A DNA stretch of 64,000 bases from Edolisoma coerulescens (taxonomy: Eukaryota > Chordata > Aves > Passeriformes > Campephagidae): NCBI GenBank assembly GCA_013397115.1, contig VWZW01004129.1:186001-250000 (forward strand). The letters are read 5' to 3'. The notes beneath the pieces are model-generated. The model was not told where the DNA came from and made no database searches. It saw only the letters and a list, made by a program, of their open reading frames with translations. Each line of letters opens with the position of its first letter. Positions within the stretch are counted from its first letter, which is position 1. Positions 27,696 to 39,349 of the stretch are shown one piece after another. The position numbers were made by a program, and so were the translations under genes.

Positions 27696-27788
27696 AGGAG
27701 AAGAGAAGAAGAGAAGAGAAGAGAAGAGAAGAGAAGAGAAGAGAAGAGAAGAGAAGAGAAGAGAAGAGAAGAGAAGAGAAGAGGAGAA
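27696..27788 (+). repeat. Polypurine tract with (GAGAA)14 microsatellite
   Basis: An uninterrupted 93-base run of purines on the plus strand. Positions 27711-27780 are 14 perfect GAGAA pentamers, flanked by imperfect units (aggagaagagaagaa before, gaggagaa after). It is bounded by T at 27695 and 27789. A homopurine mirror-type tract like this can form intramolecular triplex DNA and is expected to vary in length between individuals. Confidence 0.97.
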
Positions 27789-28543
27789 TGAAATAGCAAA
27801 GATGATTAGACAGAGGAAGAACTGTTAGACACTATTCACAATAACATGAAATGCCATATTTAGGAGAAATTAAGTCAAAGCAAATGCAGGATGAAGACTT
27901 GAAAGAAGACCCAGAACAGCCTGATGGCAGAGAAAGAGAAACGCTGTGACATTTTCTGTCCCAAGGTTCATCTCCTTCATAATGTTCTGCTTCTCCTTGC
28001 TGGAAGAGGTTGTGGTTGGGGAATAGTTGAAAACAATGGCAGTCAGTGAATCAGACCTGGAGTCATGAAGGTATTTCTGTGTCTAATTCTTAGTGAAATC
28101 ATTGAAAGTTAAATTCCAAAAGTAACTTTAAATTTGGAGCCTTGGTCCCTGTCCAGGTTTGTTCAGCTCAGTGTGGGTCTGTTAGCTTCCAAATCGTGCC
28201 CATTTTGAACAATTGCTATTGTTGCATATTTTTTCCTTGCTGTGTCAATATTTATTCTAGCTTATGGCCCTTTGAAACCATGCTCTGGTAGACACAGACT
28301 TCCTTTTAATGCCTTCTCTAGTCCTAACATGCTTTTCTTTCCAGTCTTTGAATGGGAACTGCAAGCATGGGTGCACCAGGTATTATCTTTCATGGAGAAA
28401 AATATGATCTAGTCTGTTCACCACATAAGTGCAGAGCAGAAATGTTACATGGACCCTTTAATAATACCATTATTTGCTTGGCTATCTGTGTTCTGTGGAT
28501 TTTTCAGCTGTTCATTTGTTTGGTGTTAAATGACACTCTCACT
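27789..28543. other. Spacer between two microsatellites, no gene
   Basis: About 750 bp of ordinary sequence between the GAGAA and CTT arrays. Nothing else is recognised. Confidence 0.6.
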
Positions 28544-28549
28544 CTTCTT

Positions 28550-28580
<31 letters not shown>

Positions 28581-28600
28581 TTATTATTATTATTATTATT
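28544..28600 (+). repeat. Compound microsatellite (CTT)12(ATT)7
   Basis: Twelve perfect CTT units (28544-28579) are followed without a gap by seven perfect ATT units (28580-28600). The junction could have arisen by a C-to-A change that then spread by slippage. The array lies within an open frame at 28352-28633, where it reads as poly-Leu then poly-Ile. That apparent membrane segment is an artefact of the repeat. Confidence 0.98.
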
Positions 28601-31600
28601 TTCAGTTGTTTCATCTTTGGAAAAAAATATTAACAATCACTAAACTTGCAGTAGGTCCTATTTAAAACCATTTGGAAGCAACTGCCTGTCAATTGTTCAC
28701 TGAAAAAGGCAAAAGTGACCCTAGAAGAAGAATTTATTAAGAGGGTGAATAAATAATTTCTCCCTCTCATTGTCATGTCATTTTCTTTACCATTTGGCAT
28801 TCACTGCAGTTGGAAATTCCTCCAGGTCTTTGTGTTCCTGAGCTCTGAGATTTTAGAAAACAGTCCCCTGGCCCCCAATCCCTGCCAAGGTTGCTACTTT
28901 CATACTCCTTTTCCTGTGGATTACAAAACAGGATATAATTGTAAAAACAAACAGAAATTGCTGTTCACTGCTGCTAATCTTGAAGAGAACCATAGGGGAA
29001 TGAAAGCTCTGCAGTTCTTCCTTTTTTAAATGGCTCAGTCTAGGGATGACTCCTGTTCTGCTGCTGTCAGGTGAAGATCAAAAACTTTTCATTGCTAATC
29101 ACCAAAGGTCACAGTAGATCACTCTGCAGTTTTCTGTCCTTCCTTTGAAATTTAAGTCATTGAGAGATGAATTTAGGTTTTTTTAGTTTTTTTTAAGTTT
29201 TAAAATTTTCCAGTATGTTTCATGGTAAAGATGGGATCGTTTATAAACCAAAGGCAGTTCATAATAGAAAGCTAACCAAAGATATTTCTCTGCTTTGTAC
29301 ATTGCTGCAGGCTGTTTCAGCACTGGGCAGAAGGGTTGCTGCATGTTGTTTTCTTGTCTTTCTCCTGTGGGTGATGTAGAAGGTGTCAAAAGACATGTAT
29401 TTGACCCTGCTGCAGCTGTGAACCAGGAATATCCTACCTGCTTAATTTAAAATAAGGAAAATATGATGCCTCAAAGCAGAAGTCGTGTGTTGGTTGTGTA
29501 GCTCAGGAATGAGAGTCCAAGGTGGTATCTCTGGAAGAGACAGATCTGAGAACAAGTCACCTATCTTTTTTCCCCAAGTTATTTAGTCTCTTCCCCACAG
29601 TATGTGATACCATTAGGAAAGGATATTTTCTCCACAGCTCTCTTGCAGGATTCAGAAGTGTGAGCCATACTTCTGACAGAGGGAAAGCGGGATAGATGCA
29701 GTTTTGCTGCAGATCTTGCAGGAAGAGACCGGCTGAGCTGGGAATAGAGGTTGGGACTTTTGCTTTACAGCTCTAACATGTGGCTCCAAATTTAACACTC
29801 CTTTTGACCCTCCTGTCTTTGGGAGTTAGGGTGATATGCCAAACTATTAATAGAGTACAAAGCCCCCAGTCATGCTCCTTAGGCTTCCACCATGTGCCAA
29901 AGCAGATTCTTTAGCTTTGGTGAGGCCACATTCACAGGTTGCCATGACACGAAGTCAGCGAGGGTGCTGTCGAGGATAACATCAGGTCAGTCCCAAACAG
30001 CATCATGGACTGTGTTTGAGGCCTCTTGACTACTGGCTGCTTGTCTCTAAACCTGAATTAGTCCCATTTTCCATTTCCATCCAGTAATAAGCTGCCAGCT
30101 CACCCTGGTTTCAGTTCCAAGACGAGCTCCAGAGAGCTTCATTGACCCCCTTTAGGCAGTCCCCTGGAGCCGTGTGAGATGCCCTGGGGTGTCCCCACAG
30201 GGCACAAGTCTCCCACCAGCCCTGTTCCAGGCAGGAAGATCAAGGTACCTTGGATTGTCTGTGGGCTGAAAGGAGCTAAGCATACACCTGCATTCCTCCA
30301 TGGTGGCACTCCCTTCATTGAAAGGCTGGAAAGCAAACTGAGCTTGGAAAAAACAAACAAACCAAGGACGAAGCAAGCTTTGGGAGCTCTGGGGTGTGTG
30401 TTGGGAGAGTCACTTAGGGTGTGGGTAATGAGCAAGTGGGTGCTTGAGGGCTTTCAGGAATGGGATCAGCTCTCTGATAACACTAATCTGGTTCCCAGGC
30501 TCAGGCAAGAGATGCACTCTGCTGGATGTTTAAATAGCAGATATGGTTAAAAGTTGGATAATTCAGTGGGTTTATTAATGGTCAGGACTGCTTTGCTCTC
30601 AAACAATGGGATATATGGTGGCTTGTGTGGCGGCTCTGCAGACCAATTTGCCAGGCTTTGAAGAGGTACATCTTTATTTATTAACCTCTGAGCTCCTTTG
30701 GACATTGAGCAAGAATAGTAATAGAAAATGAGGAAACTTTCCTGATGTTATTTTGTCACCTCCAAGAGAGACAATAAAACCCTAATGAAAGTAAAACTCA
30801 AAAGATAGGTTTCTAACTAATGCAGAATGCGTTCGACAAATCAATATTCCAACTTCTAATATTTTTTGTTCTTGTGGGCAAATGGGATTTTAGGATTGTC
30901 TGTTCATCATCTTCAGCATGCATTGAAATGGCCACACTCTGATAAAACCAGAAAAATTATGGAAATTAAGCCTTGGAAAACAGATGAAAATCAAGTGTTA
31001 CTTGGCAGCAAAACTTACCTGGGAAAAATAGGGAGCTCAAATGAGACAAATAAATATAAGTCTAAGACCAGGTCAAATTAAGACTCATATTATGTGTGTC
31101 ATGTCACTAAAACCATATCTGAGAACTGAAGTTACTGGGGGAAAAAGCAGTGTGTGTTGGTAGAATATCATCTACCAACATTATTGACGAACAGCTAGCA
31201 ATTTGGCATGATACTTATATTTTATAATGCTTTAAGATCACAGTAATATTTTAGCCAAAAGTGTTTGAAACTGCTGCTAGAATTTTTCATCAGCTTAACA
31301 TACCATAGACACTGTTAAAATGTCATTCTAAGCCCATTTTCTGACTTTTCCCTATAAAAGGATTAACTTGTCTTTAGAATGTTAAAAATGCTTAAATTAC
31401 TTGATATTAGATAAGAAGGTTTAGCTCAGGCTCAAGAAAAGTTGGAGAATTTATTAGGAAAATATGTATATGTTGTCTTTCATTCAGTGGGCATAAGTCA
31501 GGCTCTGAATGGAAAGGATCCTGCTGACGCAGGGTAACTGGAGTGAGGGTCATTTGCAGCCCACTTGCCAGGTGCTTGACATTACAACCAGGTGAAAACT

Positions 31601-32829
31601 GATTCAAATCCCAGAGCAGAGAGCCCTAGTACAAATGCAAGTCCCAGTACCCAGTTTGGTTGGAGTCCAGGCGAAGGGGACACATGTGACACTCAGGAAT
31701 GTGAATGATGTGAAATTGCCATCTACTCTCTGTGTCTCTGTGACTGATTCTGCATGTTAGTTGATACACTGCCCAAATTGATGTGTGGGGCAATCTGCAT
31801 GTCAGTTTTGGGAGCTCTAGGACCAATGGTAAATCCCAAGGATCTGGGTGTGATACCCAGAGCACCCTGCACACAAAATATCTTGTTCCTTTTCCTACCA
31901 AGTCATATTGTTTCATGGCTCTCCTTCATCCTTGAATGCCATTGTCTTCCTAAATATAATTTGGGTTTGATTTTTTTTTTCCTTTGAGACCCAACTGAGG
32001 AAGTCTTTCATCATACACTACTTGTCTCCTGGCAGAAACCTGGCCCTGGAAGTAGACTGGTGAACAATGGCAGCCTGATTTTGCCTTTCCTCATTTAACT
32101 GGACCATTGGTTGGACCATTTTCTGGGCTGAAAGGCACATCATGGCCACAGCTGATCTCCTGTCTCCAATAGTTCTTCAGGTGTGTTTTATTTTCCAATT
32201 CTGTTCAGGTTTAACAGGGAGCCAAGGAAGCAAGCAGCCGTGCAATTACTGCATCCAATTTCAGACCTCCATTTTCTGCTGTCCCAGCAGGGCAGGGCCA
32301 TCTGTGTCTGTCTGCTACAGAAAAGGCTCTGTCCTATCTATCTGCAACAGGCTTTTAAGAAGGACAAACTGCATGAAACTCACCCTACATTTACCCAGAA
32401 AGGTCCAAGGGAGATGAGCTGCAGGCCTCTCACATGAGTACAATGAGCAGACACAGTTTGTTTGGCTCTCTTTGAACTCTGGCCATTTTTTTTCTTAGTA
32501 GGATTAGCAGTGAACAAGTTTGCAAATGTGGCATTTGGCTCACCCCTGCTGGGTTGCACAGCATGCCCACCACCCCTAAGTGTAAGGAGCATTTTTGTTC
32601 CCTTGGTCAAACCAGCTGCCAAATTATTTATGGGGCTCAGTCCTGCATCCCGACTTTGTGACAGAGGAGAAACGTCAACCCTCCAGCTTCTTTCCACTTG
32701 CTCTCCCCACCTCATTTGAAGCAGATGAGATCTGTGCTAGTGCTGAGACCAAAGATAACAAATGACTACACATGGGGTCTTGCATACTTTCCAGCTCCTT
32801 CAAGAAACCAGGAATAAATGGCTCTTAGC
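28601..32829. other. Non-coding DNA, nothing recognised
   Basis: No gene is supported. A GC-richer patch at 30120-30450 carries frames on both strands (30179-30550 plus, 30139-30435 minus) with no domain. T-rich runs occur near 29175-29195 and 31970-31981. Confidence 0.55.
31155..31180. repeat. Short perfect stem-loop
   Basis: TGTTGGTAGA, a 6-base loop, then TCTACCAACA: a 10-bp perfect stem. It has no T-run or known RNA context. A stem of this size is expected about once by chance in a window this long. Confidence 0.85.
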
Positions 32830-33290
32830 AAGGAAATTCTTGCTGGCAAAGGCAAGAGCAGTCTCTTAGCTGAAGTCTGCGGTTTGCACATTGCACACCA
32901 GCGAGGGTTTAGGTGTGACCAGGTAATTACTCCTTAAACCCAAGGCCTTAGCTGTGCCCAGAAGCAATCAGTCCTGTGTGTTATTTACCGCTTCCTCCTT
33001 GACTGCCCTTTCATTTCAAGCTTGCTTTGCAACAGCCTGATTGATTTATCCAGTTCATGCCATTCTCTCAACGTAGGCCCTGGATTAAAAATAAACCCTG
33101 TAAATTGCTGCTACATATTTACTGACCATTGTGCTGCACGGCACCTCCTACTTGCTGAGGAAAAAATGCTTCCTCCTCCTCTCAGTGTTATTTAGCTGGA
33201 AAAGACAGATAACTTCCTGCACTGTAATATAAATGGTAGAGCTGCTTATTAAGCTGGACCTTGGTTAGCAGCACCAACCTGGCAAGAATG
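32830..33290. other. Candidate conserved non-coding element
   Basis: Nearly 460 bp without simple repeats or TE landmarks. Words look like clustered regulatory sites: 'taattactcctt', 'caagcttgctttgcaacagc', 'tgattgatttatcc', 'aaaataaacc', 'atttagctgg' and 'tgaatcagta'. The longest frames here are short, so it is not an obvious exon. It is proposed on texture only. Confidence 0.3.
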
Positions 33291-34959
33291 AATCAGTAGG
33301 TGAATGCAGCACTGCAAAACCCTGAGGATTCTCCCACCCTGAAAGAGTCATTAAAAACATTACAGAGAAAGGAAGGGTATGCCAAGTTTAAGATTAACTG
33401 CAGTTATGACTGTGAAAATCGTACTGGGAACACTCCTACGGGCAGGCTTCGGTCTGAAAAGAGGGCATTATCTCCACTTGGCACCAATGTGCATGTCCAA
33501 GCGATAATTCTCTGCAGGGCTCACGTCAACAGAGAGAGCACAGTGCCTTGCTGCAAAAGGGCAAATAACCCTTAAAAAGCAGAAAGAATCTCTCAGAAGT
33601 GAGCAGCATGAATCAAAAAAGTCAATGGTACCTATGGAAAGGATGAGACAAACAATCCTCTTAAGGCCGGTGAAGGGAACAAGATTTAAGGAAGGGAACA
33701 AACTCTGAGAAATGAAAAAATAAGGGTTAAAGTGGCAGTTCCACCAGGGCTTGTTCTGTGAAAAACAGGATCTTGTGTGTGACTCATCTTGCCCGTTCTA
33801 TGGCATTTCTCACACACCCATATAGATAACCAGACTCTCAAAAGTGCTTGGAGACAATTTTCAAGAGCAAAACAGGCGAAGATCTCAAACAACCTCCATT
33901 TTTGACATTCTGTAGAGGCCAGGTACCTCCTGCAGGGCTGGGGCAGGGCTGAAACCTTCTGTCTTTTTGGTGAGATTTAAACTACTGTTTGGTGCCAGGA
34001 GGAGGGAGAGCAGGGGTGGCAGAAGGCCCAGCTCGAAGAGAGATAGCAATCAGTTGGAAGTACATTTTAAAAGATAGCATCAACCTTTTTCTTAGAAACA
34101 TCTTGTTGGCTTATTTTTACTCAGGAGAACAGAGAGTCAAGGAAACAAAGTCTTCTGGTTTTAGTTGTTTAAATAATCAGGGCCTATGACTGAATGAAAT
34201 AGCAGAACAAGGATGACGATAGCAAAATGCACCCATGCAAGAGCTCTCAGCCATGGGAGGTGAGCTGAGGGCAGCAGCCACCCTCCGACAGCCTGGTTGG
34301 CTCCTCTGGGAAAAGCCCTGCAGCCTTCTTCTCTTGCACCTTTCTTCTCCTCCAGCTTTCTTCTTTTCAGATTTTTCCCTGATAGACAGGTGTGACCCCA
34401 CTCTGGGGGCAGGCAAAAGGAAGGAGCTCATCACCCAAAATTTCCCCTTCTTTAACTCAGAAAGAGCCTGCTGAGTCAATTTGGTGCCTAGATCCAAGTT
34501 CTTTTTCTGGTGGCTCCACCTTAAAGTACCACCCAGCACAGCCAAGAATGGGAGAGATTCAGCTAGTGTCAGACAATTTTCAGATAGTATAACATTAATC
34601 TTCTCTTTTATCAACACATGCCCACATTTCTGGTCTCAAACACAGCCCAGCCTGGGAAAAGGGGCCGTGCACATGTCCCAGGGATTTTTGGCGGCTGTAG
34701 AAGCTCCTTAGAGACCAGAAGTACCATTTAGCCTAGAAATAGTTTTGCTGGACTCTGAGCATTGCTGGAATAAATGTCCCTCAGCAAATTTACACCATAA
34801 CTTTCAAAAGACAACAAAGCATATCCTAAACTTGGAAGAGAGTTGTTTTATGCATTCTCGGAAAACAAGACAGTTTGACAAAACTCAAGGGAAGTTTTCC
34901 ACAGCTAATGTAAAACATAAGTAAATGTACGCCTGTTAACAGAGAATGAAAAAGCCACA
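33291..34959. other. Non-coding DNA, nothing recognised
   Basis: No gene is supported. A 146-codon minus frame (34177-34617) overlaps plus frames of 66-79 codons. None has a recognisable domain. Confidence 0.55.
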
Positions 34960-35250
34960 CAGAGAGGCACAATCTATTTATACCCAGTAAAATTCTATAA
35001 ACAATTTATATCTGTATTGATACCTGATTTTTGTTTTTCTCTTTCAGGGAGTCACATATCAAAGCTAGGTAAATGACAAATGGCAACAGAATAACTGCTC
35101 TGTTAATGTGAAAGCAAAATGGTTAATTATGTTACTGGATATTTTTAAGAACCCAGATTTCATTAAAGAAACATTCAAAGGCAAAATAAAGCATCAGTCA
35201 TCAAATGTTTGTGGATAAATGTACCAGCTTATTGCACCGAGCAATGAAAT
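34960..35250 (+). other. AT-rich block around the candidate microexon
   Basis: The 90 bp upstream and 180 bp downstream of 35048-35068 form an AT-rich, non-repetitive block. It contains 'gttaattatgttactgg' and 'catcagtcatcaaatg' on the 3' side and 'ctataaacaatttatatc' on the 5' side. Real alternatively spliced microexons often have conserved intronic flanks. Whether this block is conserved is untested. Confidence 0.3.
35048..35068 (+). other. Candidate 21-nt microexon
   Basis: Seen directly: a branch-point-like CTGAT with A at 35027, a pyrimidine tract at 35028-35045 (17 of 18 are C or T), AG at 35046-35047, a 21-nt segment starting GGAGTCAC and ending AAAGCTAG, then the donor gtaaat at 35069. 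The donor lacks the +5 G, so it is moderate. A length of 21 preserves reading frame. One phase ends in TAG, while the other two are open (ESHIKA or SHISKL over complete codons). No host gene is recognised. Splice-site pairs of this quality do occur by chance, so confidence is low. Confidence 0.3.
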
Positions 35251-36582
35251 AGGGTTTTGGGGAGAAAAATTTGCAAGTGAGTAATGGCTTCTTTAACACT
35301 AGTGTGGCTTAATTCTGAATTAAATCCTTGTCCTGCAAACAGAGGCTGTCATAGAGATCAGTATTACTTCATCTCCTTTTTTTCCCTTCATTTAATGTCA
35401 TTACAGAAAGCCCAGAAACATTTGCTGCTCCCCAGTATGTATGTATTAACAATAACCACTTTATGCTCCTTTGAAAGAATGGCCAGTATGCCTAGAAAGT
35501 ACATTAAAATATAAATTAGGAAAATTTTAAAATCATCCTTTGGAACTGGCAAAAGACCACTGCAGTTAAAATAGCTTAGAACTGAAGGCTTGGTTTTGGA
35601 AATGGCTGAAATATCCTCAGAGAGAAAATTTTTTAGATTTTAATGATCATCTGGATATATTTAAGAATTTCATTTTGTTCTGTGGACTCAAAAAGAAAGA
35701 AAAAACTCCCTACATTTAAAAGTAGACCGCATTAATTGTATAACAATTGTACCTTGTGGGCCATAACAACCAAAGTGATTTGAATATAAACAGGACAGCT
35801 GAAGTTGTGATGGTTCAGTTTCCTTCACAGTATGACTCAATCTCATGATTTTATGTATTTTGCTGTATTTCCAGGAAAAAGGTAGCACCTGCTGAGCTGG
35901 GTGCTGAACAGACCTACATGGACAGTCATTTCCCACTTGAGGCACTTGGGGAAGCCAAGCTGGCTGAGATTTCACCCAAAATCTGTGGTACAGTGCAGCA
36001 GTGGAGCTGCAAACCCCTGGCTCCCTCACTGGGTTCCTGTGCCCAGTGTCACTGGCACCAATGGTGGCCTTGGGACAGCACAAATGACAAATAACACTGA
36101 GCACCATTTTCTAAACTATGCAGGGTTTGGGCCTGTCCCAAAGCAAGCTGCTTTGTAACATTGCTTAATGGCTTGTTATAAACAGCTGAGAGTGTATCCT
36201 GGATATTTTGCCTGTGAATTTCCTGGTTTTGTTGTAGGAAAAATGCTGGTGATAGATAACTTTCTATGCCTCTGACAGTGAGTATTTTTAATTTTTCCTC
36301 TGTCACTGGTTTAAAGATTTCTTGTCAGCAAGTGACCTTGCTTTCTGGAGAGTATTAGAGAGTATTCTCTGAGCAGTGCTGAAAGGGAAAGGACATGGAT
36401 TGTAAAACATGATGAGAAAGGCTGCTGCATATATCCCTCACTGGTAGGAATCAGCAATTATTTGTGGCCAAGAGATCTGCGGGATCCAGTAAAGGAAAAC
36501 TAAACACCCAGAGAGCTTGGATTTGCAGAAGGAGCTGAAGGACCACTTTAAAATAGTCTGGAACAAGTTGCTTGAACTGATT
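35251..36582. other. Non-coding DNA, nothing recognised
   Basis: No gene is supported. A 139-codon minus frame (35688-36107) lacks any domain I know. Confidence 0.55.
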
Positions 36583-36636
36583 CTACTGTGAACAGGGAGC
36601 TTGGACAAGACAATCTCCAGAGGTTCCAATCTCAGC
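36583..36636 (+). mobile_element. Old CR1 3'-end fragment
   Basis: The string 'gcttggacaagacaatctcc' followed by 'agaggttccaatctca' matches the CR1 3' end of the type 'ggttggactagatgatctccagaggtcccttccaa'. A few substitutions and a deletion are visible, and no octamer tail remains. Only about 50 bp is convincing. It is older than the copies at 4755, 45788 and 55600. Confidence 0.55.
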
Positions 36637-37091
36637 TGTGCTTGTCTGTATATATCAATGCAACCAGCTACCATTAACTCAACTTCACAGCAGTCACACA
36701 GGGAAGTAGAAATATTTTAAAAATAAGTCAGCCAGTCCATTTTTATCTTTTTACCTGAATTAAATAGTAATTTTTTCTATCCTATACCAGCCTTTTCTCC
36801 TCTCTTCTCAATCTACCACTGAAAAAAAATTGGGGAAAAATAAAAAGGGGTAGAGAAAGAGTAAAGCATACGAATATCCAGATTTTCAAGATTTGAATCT
36901 GGTGATTCAAATCTTTCACAATTTTAATAAAATAGTATGTTTCAAATAAAATTATGAGGATTTTGTCAAATGAAAAAATGGCTTAAATTTTCAGAACTGT
37001 CTCTGGGAGCTGATGATATTTTGCTATATTATCAGTAATGAGAGAACACTCTCTGTTTCCTGACTCAAGGATTTCTTTTGAATACTCTGTC
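36637..37091. other. AT-rich spacer between two old CR1 fragments
   Basis: Strongly AT-rich and no gene seen. It contains the hairpin at 36888-36915. Confidence 0.55.
36888..36915. repeat. Perfect 12-bp-arm inverted repeat, 4-base loop
   Basis: AAGATTTGAATC, loop TGGT, then GATTCAAATCTT. The arms are exactly complementary and pairing stops at the next base on both sides. The composition is AT-rich but not a simple repeat. Confidence 0.95.
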
Positions 37092-37190
37092 TTAGAATCA
37101 TTCAGTTTGGAAAAGGTCTTCTAGTCAAGACCTTCGTGAACAGACCCCATGTGGACTTCACCCCTAGCAAAGTGTTAAGTCTCCATCCAC
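37092..37190 (-). mobile_element. Old CR1 fragment, minus orientation
   Basis: The segment 'ttagaatcattcagtttgga' followed by 'aaaggtctt' corresponds to the reverse complement of a CR1 3' end ('agaatcatagaatggtttgggttggaaaagacctt'). The following 'cacccctagcaaagtgttaa' resembles the adjoining internal CR1 segment. It is diverged, the ends are approximate, and no coding capacity remains. Confidence 0.55.
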
Positions 37191-38985
37191 TCAAAGACCT
37201 CTTCCTCACTTTTTCTTCCCCAGGTACAATGGTCACAACTCCATATTATTGATGATAACCTAGCATACCCTCAGCACAATACTTTGGCCTTTCAGCAGAA
37301 AACTCAAGTGCATTGTTCCCTGCCTGCTGTTGCAAATGCCAAAAGGATCCACTTTACTTTCTCCATGAGGAATTTGAAATTACCTCATGAGAGAGGTTAC
37401 AACCCACTGCCAAGTGAGAGAGGCAGGATTAACCAGAGTAACCTGATTGATCTCTGTGTGAGGTTTTTTTGAATGAAGCTCTGGTTATTTTCCACTGCAA
37501 CAAGCTGCAAAGCAAGGTAACTTGTGGGGTGCTCTGAGGGAAAAGTTAGTGTAAGGACAGCCCTGCTCAAGACTGTGTCCTCCCAAATTAGAGACACGCT
37601 GGCATGCTGAAGGAAGGACAATTGATCAGTCAAACAAACAGCAAGGATGCACAGACATAATTTCCAGTCTTTGGTCTCAGCTGAAACACAAGATCAAGAG
37701 CAATGTACTCCTGCTTGTGTGAGTTCGTCACAGCCTGGTGCTGTTAAAAATACTGCATATTTGGTCTACCTGAAAAGGATCATTTGTTGCCCCCCAGAAT
37801 CCTGTGACATCAGGCAGAGTAGCCATGGGGACCTGTGAGCATCAGGAGAGGTGTTCGTGTTCTGGACACACAAAAATTTCCCTCCTTCTCCAGAATTAGA
37901 TATCTACTCTCAGTTCTGGTTGTAAACTATTGTGTAGCGTGTCTGTGTTTTGATTATCATGAAAATTATACCCTGGAGGTATCTGCACTGTGGTTATCTG
38001 TGTGTCTCTGTAAAGAGGTGAATGAAATCATCTCTGGCAGCCCAGTTTGTACAGCGGCTGTCTAGGCAGTGCACAAACAGGATCCTTTTTATTTACGTCA
38101 GTTGCATAAAACCAAAATTCTTTCCAAGGATTTGCATGTTCACAGGCCTAATCATGTTAGCACAGTGCACATTTGCAAATTTGCTCTCTGTCAATTGCTG
38201 GAATCTGGAAATCTCTCTGATTGCTGTTGGAGACATCACCAGTGCCAGAGGCAGTGGAGGGAGCAGGTAGGGGTGCAGCAGCGGAGGGTGTGAGCAGAGG
38301 ATGCGCCCATCCATGCCAGCAATGGAAGTGCCAGCTGAATAGCGAGCAATCTATTGTTCCTGGTTAAGTAAATAACACCAGCTTCCTGTCCCTCTGGAAG
38401 CCATACAGGTAAACTGAAGCTTCATTCACCCCAGCTCCTACTGCTTAATTATTGTATGTCCGTGTTCAGACTTGCACGAATTGTGTAAATCAAGGAAAAA
38501 TAAAGAGGAACATATTTCCAGAAAGACTGAGCTTTCATTGAAGCATAGACCAGGACTCAAAATTCTCCATGGATTCAGATGTCTCCTGTTTCAAAATTAC
38601 AGGCAGAGTATCCAAACAAAGCCGTATTTACTGAAGTCTACTGAAGCTTAAACAGGCTTTCACTGCACACAAGCTGAGGTTCTTATCTGGTGTTTTCCTT
38701 AATGTCCTCCCAGACACATTCTTCTCACCTGGATCTAGCACAGCTTTTCTTCTGTGCCTGCTGATTTACATGGAGGGAACTTCCTTGGCTGCTAACCTTA
38801 CACAACCTGCCCAAGTAATTTAATATTTGAATGCTGATGACCCACCTAAAATTCCTTTCACACCCCAGGGAAACCGTGCACATTCCCCCACAATTCATTA
38901 AGAAGCAATCACAGAGCTGCTCTCGTTATTGGAGTGCAGCGGTGTTGGGCTCGGGGCGAGGCAGGGAAGGAGGGAGGAACAGCAC
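37191..38985. other. Non-coding DNA, nothing recognised
   Basis: No gene or clear repeat. Frames are at most 82 codons and overlap each other on both strands. Confidence 0.55.
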
Positions 38986-39005
38986 CAGTGTGAGATCTCA
39001 CACTG
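38986..39005. repeat. Perfect 20-bp palindrome
   Basis: Half-site CAGTGTGAGA is followed by its reverse complement TCTCACACTG, with no spacer and AGATCT at the centre. It lies in a short GC-richer patch (38920-39080). Confidence 0.95.
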
Positions 39006-39349
39006 TGCCTGATCACACCTGAGCCAAGCCAGGGTCTCCAGCCAGGGACCAACCACAGAGCCAGCTCTGCAGCAAACATGCACCTCCACATGCATTGCTG
39101 AAGGAAAGGCTCGGCTCCTTGAGATTTCAGTCTTTAAGTGCCAAAGGAAAACTAATATAAACCAATAAATCCAAAAACCCAGTGTTTCAATAAGCCCCTT
39201 TTGCGGTAGGTTTTTACATTCACCCTGCTTTCTATCCTTTTTTATGGATTTTATGTTGCACTGGGGACAGTGTCTGAAATATATTTCTTCTTTTAAGGAG
39301 AGATTGTGTCAGATAAGAGAGGGATAGACAACCCAGTTTTATGTGTGTT
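39006..39349. other. Non-coding DNA, nothing recognised
   Basis: About 340 bp grading from the GC-richer patch into AT-rich DNA. No gene or repeat is supported. Confidence 0.55.

Noticed and set aside
28352..28633. 93-codon frame with a long Leu then Ile run, looking like a membrane protein
   Set aside because: The hydrophobic stretch is the translation of the (CTT)12(ATT)7 microsatellite. There is no other support.
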